Shown piece after piece: positions 1-6,372 of a stretch of 8,234 bases of DNA (its first letter is position 1; every line of letters starts with the position of its first letter). The stretch is from Acidobacteriota bacterium (GTDB lineage Bacteria; Acidobacteriota; Terriglobia; Bryobacterales; Bryobacteraceae), in NCBI GenBank assembly GCA_021788955.1, contig JAJYKC010000013.1:5497-13730 (forward strand), given 5' to 3'. The position numbers were made by a program, and so were the translations under genes. The notes under the pieces were generated by a model. The model was given only the letters and a program-made list of their open reading frames with translations. It was not told where the DNA came from and did not search any database.

Positions 1-791
1 ATGGACTTGAGCACGCGGTGGCAGGCGGGAAAGTCGATTTCGCCGTCGCCTAGGTCGAAGATGGCCTCGCGGAAGCCTTGGGCGAGCGCGGCGCGGCGGG
101 CGTCTTTGTAGTCGAGTAACGTGATGCGGGAGTGGTAGCGGGCCAGCGTGGCGGCAGCGTCGCCTCCGGCGAGATAGACATGGGCGGTGTCGGGCGAGAA
201 GTGGAAGCGGCGCGGGTCGGTTTGGGCCATGCAGCGGTCTATCTCTTCCGGCGTCTGGACCATCTGGCCGAGGTGGTTATGGAGTCCGGCGCGGAAGCCC
301 ATTTCGCCGGCGATGTCTCCGAGTTGGTTGAAGCTTTCACACATCGTCGTGAAGGCCTGCGGGGTGAGCGCGCCAGGTAGTTTGCGGCTGGGAGAGAAGA
401 CGACGAGATCCCGGGCGCCAAAATCGCGGAGGAATTCCATGGCGGCACGGGCGTTGGCGAAGATGGCGGGGCGGGCGGAGGCGTCCTGAAACGCGCCGTT
501 GAAGGAGATGGTGACGATGTGGAGGCCGCGCTTGTCGATTTCCTTGTGAAGCTGCGCGGGGGTGAGGTTGTAGGTGTCGAGGATGCGCGGAAACTGGGTG
601 AGGCGGGCGCCGATGAAGCCCGTGTCGCGCATGCAGTCCAGGATGTCAGTGAAGGGTACCCGCAGGAAATAGTTCCACAGGTTGGTACCCAGCGCCCAGC
701 GGACGTTTTTGTTGGCGGGCAGTTGGGCGGCGAGAGCGGCTTGGGAGGCGGCGAGGGCGGCCAGCCTACGCAAGAAAATGCGGCGTTCCAT
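1..791 (-). CDS. Sugar-phosphate isomerase/epimerase-like TIM-barrel protein (3' end cut off by window edge)
   Basis: The reading frame is open from 791 to the left edge (263 codons), so the C-terminus is missing. The product resembles the xylose-isomerase-like TIM-barrel superfamily (IolE, hydroxypyruvate isomerase and related sugar epimerases). Visible signatures are HNHLG near residue 172, TPEEIDR near 181, DTAH near 202 followed by AGGD, LLDYKDARR near 226 and GDGEIDFPA near 249. The DTAH Asp/His and HNH His residues are where this superfamily usually places divalent-metal ligands. The substrate cannot be read from sequence. The N-terminus has a twin-arginine-like leader, RRIFLRR followed by an Ala/Leu-rich stretch ending AALAAQ near residue 23, so the protein may be exported. 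I chose ATG 791 because the twin arginines follow it directly; an in-frame ATG at 806 would add five residues. Neither has a convincing ribosome binding site. The gene follows the response regulator by 44 bp on the same strand and may be read through from it. Confidence 0.82.
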   Translation of the reverse strand, partial: MERRIFLRRLAALAASQAALAAQLPANKNVRWALGTNLWNYFLRVPFTDILDCMRDTGFIGARLTQFPRILDTYNLTPAQLHKEIDKRGLHIVTISFNGAFQDASARPAIFANARAAMEFLRDFGARDLVVFSPSRKLPGALTPQAFTTMCESFNQLGDIAGEMGFRAGLHNHLGQMVQTPEEIDRCMAQTDPRRFHFSPDTAHVYLAGGDAAATLARYHSRITLLDYKDARRAALAQGFREAIFDLGDGEIDFPACHRVLKS

Positions 792-835
792 ATCTCGGGT
801 GAGCATAGCGCAGTGGCGGGCGGGACGGGCGCGCC

Positions 836-1546
836 CTACGACGGGGGTTCGGCGACGAAGCGATAGCCGACACCGCGGACGGTGACCACGTGGCGCGGAT
901 TCGAGGGGTCGTCTTCGAGGTAGCGGCGGAGACGGACGATGAAATTGTCGATGGCGCGGGTATCGGTGTCTTCGTGAAGCCCCCAGACGTCTTCGAGGAG
1001 GGCTTTACGGGAGACGGCCTGGCCTTCGTGTTCGATGAAATAGCGGAGTACGTTGACTTCCATCAGGGTGAGCGGGATCGACTCGCCGCGGGCGTGAAGT
1101 TCGAGCGTACTGAAGTCGACCGATTTTCCGGCGAAGCGGAAGGACTGAGCTGGGGATGGCGCCGAGGCGAGGGAGCGGAGCCAGTCGCGGCGGCGGAGCA
1201 GTCCTTGGATGCGGGCAAGGAGGATGGCGAGGTCGAAGGGCTTCGGGAGATAATCGTCCGCGCCGGAGGCGAAGCCGCGAAGTACATCTTCGGGACGGCT
1301 GCGCGCGGTAAGCATGAGGGTGGGGACGTAGTGGCCGGCGCGGCGCATTTCGGTCATGACGGTGAAGCCATCGATGCCGGGGAGCATGACATCGAGGACG
1401 ACTACGTCGAAAGCAGCACCTTCGAGGCGGTGCAGCCCGGCTTCGCCGGTATCGGCGATTTCTACTTCGTAGCCTTCGGCTTCGAGATTGAACCGGAGGC
1501 CTTCAGCCAGATGCTGTTCGTCCTCGACGATCAGGATCCGGTTCAT
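836..1546 (-). CDS. OmpR/PhoB-family response regulator
   Basis: This 236-residue protein has the full length and order of an OmpR/PhoB-type transcription factor. The receiver domain (about 1-115) has the acidic pair E8/D9, the phospho-acceptor D52 in VVVLDVMLPGIDG, the switch Thr T80 in LMLTARS, and K102 in PKPFD. The C-terminal winged-helix domain (about 140-233) has LTLMEVNVLRYF, the recognition-helix region TRAIDNFIVRLRRYLE and the closing hairpin VVTVRGVGYRF. All catalytic receiver residues are present, so it should be phosphorylated normally. Its ATG overlaps the TGA of the upstream histidine kinase (ATGA, 1543-1546). There is no clear Shine-Dalgarno sequence, which fits translational coupling to the kinase. 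The partner and regulon are not identifiable by name. The phased repeat upstream of the desaturase (3397-3425) is the best candidate target in the window. Confidence 0.95.
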   Translation of the reverse strand: MNRILIVEDEQHLAEGLRFNLEAEGYEVEIADTGEAGLHRLEGAAFDVVVLDVMLPGIDGFTVMTEMRRAGHYVPTLMLTARSRPEDVLRGFASGADDYLPKPFDLAILLARIQGLLRRRDWLRSLASAPSPAQSFRFAGKSVDFSTLELHARGESIPLTLMEVNVLRYFIEHEGQAVSRKALLEDVWGLHEDTDTRAIDNFIVRLRRYLEDDPSNPRHVVTVRGVGYRFVAEPPS

Positions 1547-2436
1547 GAGGCAAGGGGAAGCTGAAGGATGAAGGTGCTTCCGCGGCCGGGGCCTTCACTT
1601 TCGGCCCAGGCCCGGCCGCCGTGGCGTTTGGCGACGGAGCGGACAATGTACAGGCCGAGACCGGTACCTTTGACCCGGGCGGCCAGGGAGCCGGGAGAAC
1701 GGTAAAAGCGGCGGAAGATGCGCTTGAGGTCGGCCTTCGGGATGCCGATGCCGCGGTCCTGGACGCGAAGCGTCGCAAAACGGCCGTCGACGGCGGCGGT
1801 CTCGATGGTGACCTGGACGCCGGGCCCGGAGTATTTGACGGCGTTGTCGATTAGGTTTGTAACTGCGGCGCGGACTTCATCCGGATCGCCCAGTACGGCG
1901 AGCGCAGGTCCGGGCTGGAAAACGACCGATTCCGCCGAAACGTGATGCGCATTGCGGACGCGCTCGAGGCATTCCTCGACCATGGGGCCGAGCTCGATGC
2001 GGGTGCGTTCCAGAGTTCGCGCCGAGGCGCCCAGGCGGCCTGTGCGCAGCACCTGCTCGATGGTCGAGAGCAGGCGGCTGCTGTCTTCGAGCATGATGCG
2101 GTAAAACTCCTGCCGGCGGGCCTCGTCGACGTTCCGGGTCTGAAGGGTTTCCAGATACAGACGAATGGAGGCGACAGGGGTCTTCAGCTCGTGCGTAACG
2201 GCGTTGATGAATGCGTCGTGTTGTTCGTTCCGGCGAATTTCGCGCACGAGAAAAATGGTGTTCAGGATTACGCCGCCGATGATGACGGCGAGCAGGAGTA
2301 TGCCGAAGAAGAGAAGGATCCCGTGACGCCAGTTGAGGAAGACCCAACCGACATAAAGCAGGATCGAAATGACGATGAGCCCGGCGCCGAGCGCGATAAA
2401 AAACGCGATCGACTTGCGGCGGCCCGCAACAACCAT
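1543..2436 (-). CDS. Membrane-bound sensor histidine kinase with minimal extracytoplasmic loop
   Basis: This 297-residue kinase of the HisKA/HATPase_c type phosphorylates the adjacent regulator. Two hydrophobic helices (about 9-33 and 40-64) are joined by only about six residues (around NWRHG). There is therefore no periplasmic sensor domain, and no HAMP or PAS domain is visible. The DHp helix carries the phospho-acceptor H82 in THELKTP. The ATP-binding domain (about 185-296) has the N box TNLIDNAVKYS (N194, N198), the G1 box DRGIGIP (D227), the F box IFRRFYR (241-246) and the G2 box GTGLGLYIV (257-265). All catalytic motifs are intact. The architecture fits an intramembrane-sensing kinase, in which the stimulus acts in or at the lipid bilayer; that function is inferred. 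The gene lies 46 bp after the desaturase and overlaps the regulator gene by 4 bp. The ATG at 2436 has only a weak purine stretch (GGAA) upstream. Confidence 0.95.
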   Translation of the reverse strand: MVVAGRRKSIAFFIALGAGLIVISILLYVGWVFLNWRHGILLFFGILLLAVIIGGVILNTIFLVREIRRNEQHDAFINAVTHELKTPVASIRLYLETLQTRNVDEARRQEFYRIMLEDSSRLLSTIEQVLRTGRLGASARTLERTRIELGPMVEECLERVRNAHHVSAESVVFQPGPALAVLGDPDEVRAAVTNLIDNAVKYSGPGVQVTIETAAVDGRFATLRVQDRGIGIPKADLKRIFRRFYRSPGSLAARVKGTGLGLYIVRSVAKRHGGRAWAESEGPGRGSTFILQLPLAS

Positions 2437-2482
2437 GATTCCAGCTTACGCGACAGGTTAGAGGCCGCGAGGCGCGGATGTA

Positions 2483-3343
2483 TTATGCCGCTTCGCGCTC
2501 GGGAAGAACCAGTTTGGTGTCGGCGCGTGCGACCTGGACGCTATGCACGAGGCCGATGGCTCGGAACAACTTGAGCGTGATCCAGGACATGTCGAACTCG
2601 TACCAGGCCAGACCGTGGCGCGCTGAAACCGGGTGGGCGTGATGGTTGTTATGCCAGCCTTCGCCGAAGGTGATGAGAGCAACCCACCAGTTGTTGCGGG
2701 AGTCGTCGCGGGTGGCGAAGCGGCGGCTGCCCCACATGTGCGTGGCGGAGTTGACCAACCAGGTGGCGTGAAGGCCGACGACGATCCGCAGGCAGATCGC
2801 CCACAGGAAGAGCGGCAGGCCGCCGATGGCATAAACCAGCGCGGCGAGGGCCACGATCGGCACCCAGTGATAGTTGTTCAGCCAGACGTAGAAGCGGTGT
2901 TTGGCGAGGTCCGGAGCGTACTTCGACATGAGCCGCGTGTTGGAGTGCTTCGATTCGCCGACAAGGATCCAGCCGACGTGAGCCCACCAGGCGCCGTCGC
3001 GGGGGGAATGTGGGTCGCCGTCACGGTCGGATTTCTGGTGGTGAATGCGGTGGGTGGCTACCCAAAAAATCGGGCCGCCTTCGAGCGTGAGAGTGCCGCA
3101 CACGGCGAAGAAGTATTCGACGAGCAGCGAGGTCTTGAACCCGCGGTGCGTATGAAGGCGATGATAGCCCAAGCTGATCCCGAAACCGACAGCAATCCAG
3201 TAGAGCAGGGCTGCAACTGCCAGGTTGCGCCAACTGAAGCAGAAAAAGGCCGCAACTGCGCCAATGTGAAGGAGCGTGAGAACGATGATGGTGAGCCAGT
3301 TCATCTTCTCGCGGTCAATGAAGTAGGGGGTTTCGGTGGTCAA
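2483..3343 (-). CDS. Membrane fatty-acid (acyl-CoA delta-9 type) desaturase
   Basis: This is a diiron integral-membrane desaturase that introduces a double bond into fatty acyl chains. The three histidine boxes of the family are complete: HRLHTH at about 61-66, HRIHH at 98-102 and HNNHH at 231-235 (within FGEGWHNNHHAHP). The further conserved NSATHMWG is near 198. Hydrophobic helices are at about 16-36, 42-60, 78-90 and 160-195. Family members of this subgroup share GGPIFWVATHRIHH and PHSPRDG, both present. The start is uncertain. The frame is open back to TTG 3382 (299 aa). TTG 3343 (286 aa, chosen) has GGAG five bases upstream. ATG 3304 (273 aa) has a purine run too close to it, and it cuts into DREKMNW, which looks like conserved N-terminal sequence. 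The last gene upstream on this strand is murB. The sensor kinase follows after 46 bp, which suggests membrane-lipid control. Double-bond position and substrate (CoA- or lipid-linked) are inferred from family only. Confidence 0.92.
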   Translation of the reverse strand: MTTETPYFIDREKMNWLTIIVLTLLHIGAVAAFFCFSWRNLAVAALLYWIAVGFGISLGYHRLHTHRGFKTSLLVEYFFAVCGTLTLEGGPIFWVATHRIHHQKSDRDGDPHSPRDGAWWAHVGWILVGESKHSNTRLMSKYAPDLAKHRFYVWLNNYHWVPIVALAALVYAIGGLPLFLWAICLRIVVGLHATWLVNSATHMWGSRRFATRDDSRNNWWVALITFGEGWHNNHHAHPVSARHGLAWYEFDMSWITLKLFRAIGLVHSVQVARADTKLVLPEREAA

Positions 3344-3382
3344 TGGGTCTCCGTAATGAGAGAGAGAAACATCAAGTCCCAA

Positions 3383-3388
3383 AGTATC
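3383..3388 (-). promoter_or_regulatory. Possible -10 box for the desaturase operon
   Basis: Read on the minus strand, these bases are GATACT, four of six matches to the sigma-70 -10 consensus. They lie eight bases downstream of the phased TAAT repeat. No good -35 box precedes them, as expected for a promoter whose -35 region is replaced by an activator site. Transcription would start near 3376, leaving a leader of about 33 nt before the TTG at 3343. If so, the more upstream TTG at 3382 could not be the start. The match is weak and may be chance. Confidence 0.25.
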
Positions 3389-3396
3389 AAGGGAAG

Positions 3397-3425
3397 GCTA
3401 ATGTTTTTGTAATAGTTGTGTAATA
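3397..3425. repeat. Three TAAT cores phased at 11 bp; candidate response-regulator binding site
   Basis: Two identical heptamers TGTAATA (plus strand) at 3408-3414 and 3419-3425 are separated by four bases, an exact 11-bp period. A third, weaker copy, GCTAATG, is at 3397-3403 in the same phase, so TAAT occurs at 3399, 3410 and 3421. On the minus strand, in the direction of the desaturase, the strong pair reads TATTACA-CAAC-TATTACA. OmpR/PhoB-family regulators typically bind direct repeats of about 7 bp at 11-bp spacing, often overlapping the -35 region. A regulator of that family is encoded three genes downstream. The local sequence is clearly richer in A and T than the surrounding genes. The repeat is directly seen; the binding role is inferred. 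Confidence 0.5.
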
Positions 3426-3460
3426 TCAATGAGATAGCGGCTTATACCGAGAGCGGAAAC

Positions 3461-4429
3461 TCAACCGACGTACTGGACTTCCTCTTCGAGCATGATTTCG
3501 AAATCTTTGAAAACACGATCCTTAAGCTCCGCAATCAGGATGCGGAGATCGTCCGAGGCGCCGGAACCCGCGTTGTAGATGAGGTTGGCGTGGTAAGGAG
3601 CTACTTCTATGCCGCCGCGGCGCATGCCCTTGGCTCCGGCCTGTTCAAGAAACCAGGCGGACGGAACTTTGCCTTCGCGGACGACGGATGCGGGGACGCG
3701 GGCTTGGACCGCGGAGGGGAGTTCGGCGAGGATGAGATTTTTGAAGATGCTGCCGGCACATTTCATGTCGGGCGGATACTTCTGGTTCCGGGTGGTGAGG
3801 ATGCCGTCGGCGGTGGCGCGGAGGGCGGCAGCGTCGCCGGAAGGAAGGCGGAAGGTGGCGGAGAGGATGATCCAATCCTTGCGGCGCTTGAAGATGCTTT
3901 CGCGGTAGGCGAACTGGCAGGCGGCGTTGTCGAAGGTACGCATGCCGCCCGAGTCGAGAAAGGTGGCCGATTCGAGGGTTTCGGAGACGGAGTGGCCGTA
4001 GGCGCCGGCGTTGCCGTACACGGCGCCGCCCACCGTGCCCGGGATGCCGGTCATGGTATGGAGATTGGCGAGGCCGAGATCGATGCTGCGGTCTACGAGA
4101 GCCTGGAGATCGGCGCCGGCTTCGGCATGGAGCAGTCCGGGTTCGGGTTGGTGGATGCGGGAGGGGGTGTAGCGGAGAATGAGACCGTCGAAGCCGGAGT
4201 CGGAGACAATAAGATTCGAGCCTCCGCCGATGATGTTGACGGCGAGGCCGGACTGAACCGCGGCGGCGAGAGCCAGTCGTAGGGCATCGGGCGTGGATGC
4301 TTCGGCGTAGATGCGCGCGGGGCCGCCGATCGAGAAGCGGGTGTGGCGGGCGAGCGGCTCGTGCTCGCGGACGGCGAGGCCCGGAACCGACCGTAGGAGA
4401 GCGGCGCCGGAGACGGGAGCAGTCACCAT
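3461..4429 (-). CDS. murB: UDP-N-acetylenolpyruvoylglucosamine reductase (MurB)
   Basis: MurB is a cytoplasmic flavoenzyme that uses NADPH to reduce UDP-GlcNAc-enolpyruvate to UDP-MurNAc, the second committed step of peptidoglycan synthesis. The 322-residue product has the FAD-binding motifs IIGGGSNLIVSDSGFDGLIL (67-85 region) and GIPGTVGGAVYGNAGAYG (128-145). Tyr/Arg of YRES are at 175-178. The catalytic proton-donor serine sits in CAGSIFKN (S227), and the C-terminal acidic cluster LEEEV (about 314-318) supplies the usual Glu. The substrate-domain signature SAWFLEQAGAKGMRRGG (257-273) with HANLIYN (280-286) is also present. Length and order are normal for the family. The start ATG 4429 has no evident Shine-Dalgarno sequence. 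It lies 22 bp from the divergent DUF2461 start, so any murB promoter must lie inside that neighbouring gene. No other cell-wall gene is in the window, so it is outside a dcw-type cluster as far as can be seen. Confidence 0.95.
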   Translation of the reverse strand: MVTAPVSGAALLRSVPGLAVREHEPLARHTRFSIGGPARIYAEASTPDALRLALAAAVQSGLAVNIIGGGSNLIVSDSGFDGLILRYTPSRIHQPEPGLLHAEAGADLQALVDRSIDLGLANLHTMTGIPGTVGGAVYGNAGAYGHSVSETLESATFLDSGGMRTFDNAACQFAYRESIFKRRKDWIILSATFRLPSGDAAALRATADGILTTRNQKYPPDMKCAGSIFKNLILAELPSAVQARVPASVVREGKVPSAWFLEQAGAKGMRRGGIEVAPYHANLIYNAGSGASDDLRILIAELKDRVFKDFEIMLEEEVQYVG

Positions 4430-4440
4430 TTCAAGGTATC

Positions 4441-4448
4441 AGGAGGGG
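4441..4448 (+). promoter_or_regulatory. Strong Shine-Dalgarno sequence that fixes the DUF2461 start
   Basis: AGGAGGGG lies here, with the AGGAGG core ending five bases before a TTG at 4452. It is the best ribosome binding site in the window and decides the start of the downstream gene. The open frame continues upstream to 4311, but that part would run antisense through the start of murB and encodes low-complexity Arg-rich sequence. Confidence 0.75.
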
Positions 4449-4451
4449 AAG

Positions 4452-5168
4452 TTGAGTCCGCGATTCGAGGGGTTTCCGGCCGAAGGGCTGCAATTTTTGA
4501 AGACGCTGAAGCGAAACAACAGGCGGGAGTGGTTTCAGAAGCGGAAGGAGATTTACGACACGAAGGTGAAGGCGCCGATGGTGACGCTGGTGGATGCGCT
4601 GAACGCGGACCTGGCGAAGCACGCCCCGGAGTACATCACGGACCCGAAGAAGGCCATTTTCCGCATTTATCGCGACACGCGGTTCGCGCACGATAAGACG
4701 CCGTACAAGACTCACGTCGCGGCGGCGTTCGGCACGCGCGGTATGGCTGGGCATACGGGAGGGATGCTTTACTTTCACGTTTCGCCAGAGGTGGTGGAGA
4801 TCGCCGGAGGCATCTATCATCCCGATCCACCATCGCTGCGGCGCGTTAGGGAGCATCTTTCCGAACATCACGAAGAGCTGCGGGATATTGTGGCGAACCG
4901 GAGGTTGCGGCAAGCGATGGGCGAGGTGCGGGGCGATGTGTTGACGCGCGTGCCGAAGGGGTTCGCGGCGGACCATCCGGCGGCGGAGTGGATCAAGATG
5001 AAGGATTGGATTTTCGACGTGGAACTCGACAATGCGATCGCCACGACGCCGAAGTTGTTTGAGGAGGTCCGGACGCGGTTCCGGCTGATGATGCCGTTTG
5101 TGCGGTTCCTGAATGGCGCGTTCGGCTCGGAGCGGGGGCCGCTGGTGCGGGCCGAGGATCTGTTTTAG
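4452..5168 (+). CDS. DUF2461 / TIGR02453 family protein
   Basis: This 238-residue protein matches a widespread bacterial family of unknown biochemical function. Family hallmarks are an N-terminal FPAEGLQFLKTLKRNNRREW (residues 8-27), then IFRIYRDTRFAHDKTPYKTH (about 69-88), AFGTRG, and a glycine-rich GGMLYFHVSPEV segment (about 103-114). EVRGDVLTRVPKGF (about 157-170) and a C-terminal LFEEV...FRLMMPFVRFLN region follow. No signal peptide or membrane helix is visible, so it should be cytoplasmic. The start is the TTG at 4452, chosen from the Shine-Dalgarno sequence AGGAGGGG at 4441-4448 and because homology begins directly after it. The protein ends with LF and a TAG, only 3 bp from the stop of the convergent flavoprotein gene. 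It is divergent from murB with a 22-bp spacer. I can assign the family but not a role. Confidence 0.9.
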   Translation: MSPRFEGFPAEGLQFLKTLKRNNRREWFQKRKEIYDTKVKAPMVTLVDALNADLAKHAPEYITDPKKAIFRIYRDTRFAHDKTPYKTHVAAAFGTRGMAGHTGGMLYFHVSPEVVEIAGGIYHPDPPSLRRVREHLSEHHEELRDIVANRRLRQAMGEVRGDVLTRVPKGFAADHPAAEWIKMKDWIFDVELDNAIATTPKLFEEVRTRFRLMMPFVRFLNGAFGSERGPLVRAEDLF

Positions 5169-5171
5169 TCC

Positions 5172-6344
5172 TCAGAGCGCCTGGGCGGCGCAGAATGCGG
5201 ACGACCACGCCCATTGAAAGTTGAAGCCGCCGAGTTGCCCGGTGACGTCGACGACTTCGCCGATGAAGAAGAGGCCGGGGACGCGGCGGGCTTCGAAGGT
5301 GCGGGAGGACAGTTCGGCCGTGTCGACGCCACCGGCGGTGACTTCGGCTTTGTCGAAGTCCTCGTCGCCGGCGGGCACGATCTGCCAGCGATGAATGCGG
5401 CGTTCGTAATCTTCGAGCGCCGAGTTGGTATAACGCTCCGGAGCATTGTGCTCGAACCAGCGTGAGGCGAGGCGCGTGGGGAGAACGGCGCGGAGGGCGG
5501 CGCGCGCGGAGTTGGCGTGGCGCGGCAGGCGGCCTTCGAGAAGCGGGCGCATGACATCGGCGCCCGGCGCGAGGTCGATCGAGATGGCTTCGCCGGGCTT
5601 CCAGTAGGAGGAAATCTGCAGGATCGCGGGGCCGCTAAGGCCGCGGTGCGTGAAGAGCATTTTTTCGCGGAAGGAGGCGCCGCCGAAGGAGGCAACGACT
5701 TCGGCTGAGACGCCGGCGAGACCGGCGTAGCGGGCGGCGTCCTCGGGAGAAAACGTCAACGGGACGAGGGCGGGGCGCGGTGTCACGACTCGGAGGCCAA
5801 ATTGCCGGGCGATGTCGTAGCCCGCGCCGGTGGCGCCCATTTTCGGAATGGAGGGGCCGCCGGTCGAGACGACGAGGGCCGGGGCGCGGTATTCGGCATC
5901 CTCGGTACGCACAAGGAAAGTGTCGTCACGCCGGATCTCGCGGATGGCTTGATTGACCTGGATGGTGACGCCGAAGGAGGCGCAGTCCTGCTCGAACAGG
6001 CGGAGGATGTCGCGGGCCGAGCGGTCGCAGAAAAGCTGGCCCAGCGTTTTTTCGTGATAGGGAATGCCGTGCGATTCAACGAGCCGGATGAAGTCGGCGG
6101 GCGTATAGCGGGCGAGCGCGGCTTTGGCGAAGTGAGGGTTCGAGGAGAGAAAGTTCGCGGGCGAGCAGTGGAGGTTGGTGAAGTTGCAGCGGCCGCCACC
6201 GGAGATGAGGATCTTCTTCCCCGGCTTTTCCGCGCGCTCCAGGACGAGAATGCGCCTACCGCGGAGTGAGGCTTCGCGCGCACACATGAGTCCGGCCGCG
6301 CCTGCTCCGGCTATGATGGCGTCGTAGGTTTGACCGGGATTCAT
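5172..6344 (-). CDS. HI0933/YhiN/BaiN-family FAD-dependent oxidoreductase
   Basis: This 390-residue soluble flavoprotein has the full family architecture. The N-terminal Rossmann FAD-binding motif is AIIAGAGAAGLMCA (9-22), with an acidic ribose ligand in LVLERAEKPGKK (33-44). The family-specific ISGGGRCNFTN is at 47-57, TGGPSIPKMGATGAGYDIA at 161-179, FTHRGLSGPAIL at 231-242 and VTAGGVD at 335-341. The closing FAD motif GLFFIGEVVDVTGQLGG is at 357-373, followed by WAWSSA. Annotations in this family vary (NAD(P)/FAD-dependent oxidoreductase, aminoacetone oxidase, BaiN). The E. coli member YhiN has been reported to make a dihydrouridine in 23S rRNA. Which activity applies here cannot be read from sequence. 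The start ATG 6344 has no clear Shine-Dalgarno sequence. A TATTAT on the same strand (6367-6362) could be its -10 box. It is divergent from larE and converges with the DUF2461 gene at a 3-bp gap. Confidence 0.93.
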   Translation of the reverse strand: MNPGQTYDAIIAGAGAAGLMCAREASLRGRRILVLERAEKPGKKILISGGGRCNFTNLHCSPANFLSSNPHFAKAALARYTPADFIRLVESHGIPYHEKTLGQLFCDRSARDILRLFEQDCASFGVTIQVNQAIREIRRDDTFLVRTEDAEYRAPALVVSTGGPSIPKMGATGAGYDIARQFGLRVVTPRPALVPLTFSPEDAARYAGLAGVSAEVVASFGGASFREKMLFTHRGLSGPAILQISSYWKPGEAISIDLAPGADVMRPLLEGRLPRHANSARAALRAVLPTRLASRWFEHNAPERYTNSALEDYERRIHRWQIVPAGDEDFDKAEVTAGGVDTAELSSRTFEARRVPGLFFIGEVVDVTGQLGGFNFQWAWSSAFCAAQAL

Positions 6345-6360
6345 CGCCGTCCATGGCCGT

Positions 6361-6367
6361 TATAATA
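6361..6367. promoter_or_regulatory. TATAATA: possible -10 box usable in both directions
   Basis: The plus strand holds the perfect -10 hexamer TATAAT at 6361-6366. The minus strand reads TATTAT at 6367-6362. They lie in the 28-bp spacer between two divergent starts (flavoprotein at 6344, larE at 6373). In the plus direction, initiation about seven bases after the hexamer falls on 6372-6373, the larE start codon itself. In the minus direction, initiation would fall near 6354-6355, about ten bases before the flavoprotein ATG. Neither direction has a good -35 box at 16-18 bp (GATTCA at 6338-6343 for plus). Confidence 0.45.
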
Positions 6368-6372
6368 GCGAT

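Noticed and set aside
890..1564. A 224-codon plus-strand open frame across the response regulator
   Set aside because: It is the exact antisense of the regulator. Its acidic, Gly/Ala/Glu-rich composition is what GC-rich codon bias produces on the opposite strand, and no family motif is visible.
1942..2574. A 210-codon plus-strand open frame opposite the sensor kinase
   Set aside because: Antisense of the kinase gene. The minus-strand frame has all the histidine-kinase boxes, and the plus frame shows no motif or ribosome binding site.
3430..3460. Possible terminator hairpin after murB (CGG-CTTATA-CCG)
   Set aside because: The stem is only about three base pairs with no following T run, so it is not convincing as an intrinsic terminator.
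3416..4282. A 288-codon plus-strand open frame opposite murB
   Set aside because: Antisense shadow of murB with repetitive Gly/Val/Glu/Asp composition and no recognisable domain. The minus strand carries every MurB motif.
4311..4451. N-terminal extension of the DUF2461 gene to an ATG at 4311
   Set aside because: It would be antisense to the first 40 codons of murB, encodes Arg-rich sequence unlike the family, and ignores the strong ribosome binding site at 4441-4448 before TTG 4452.
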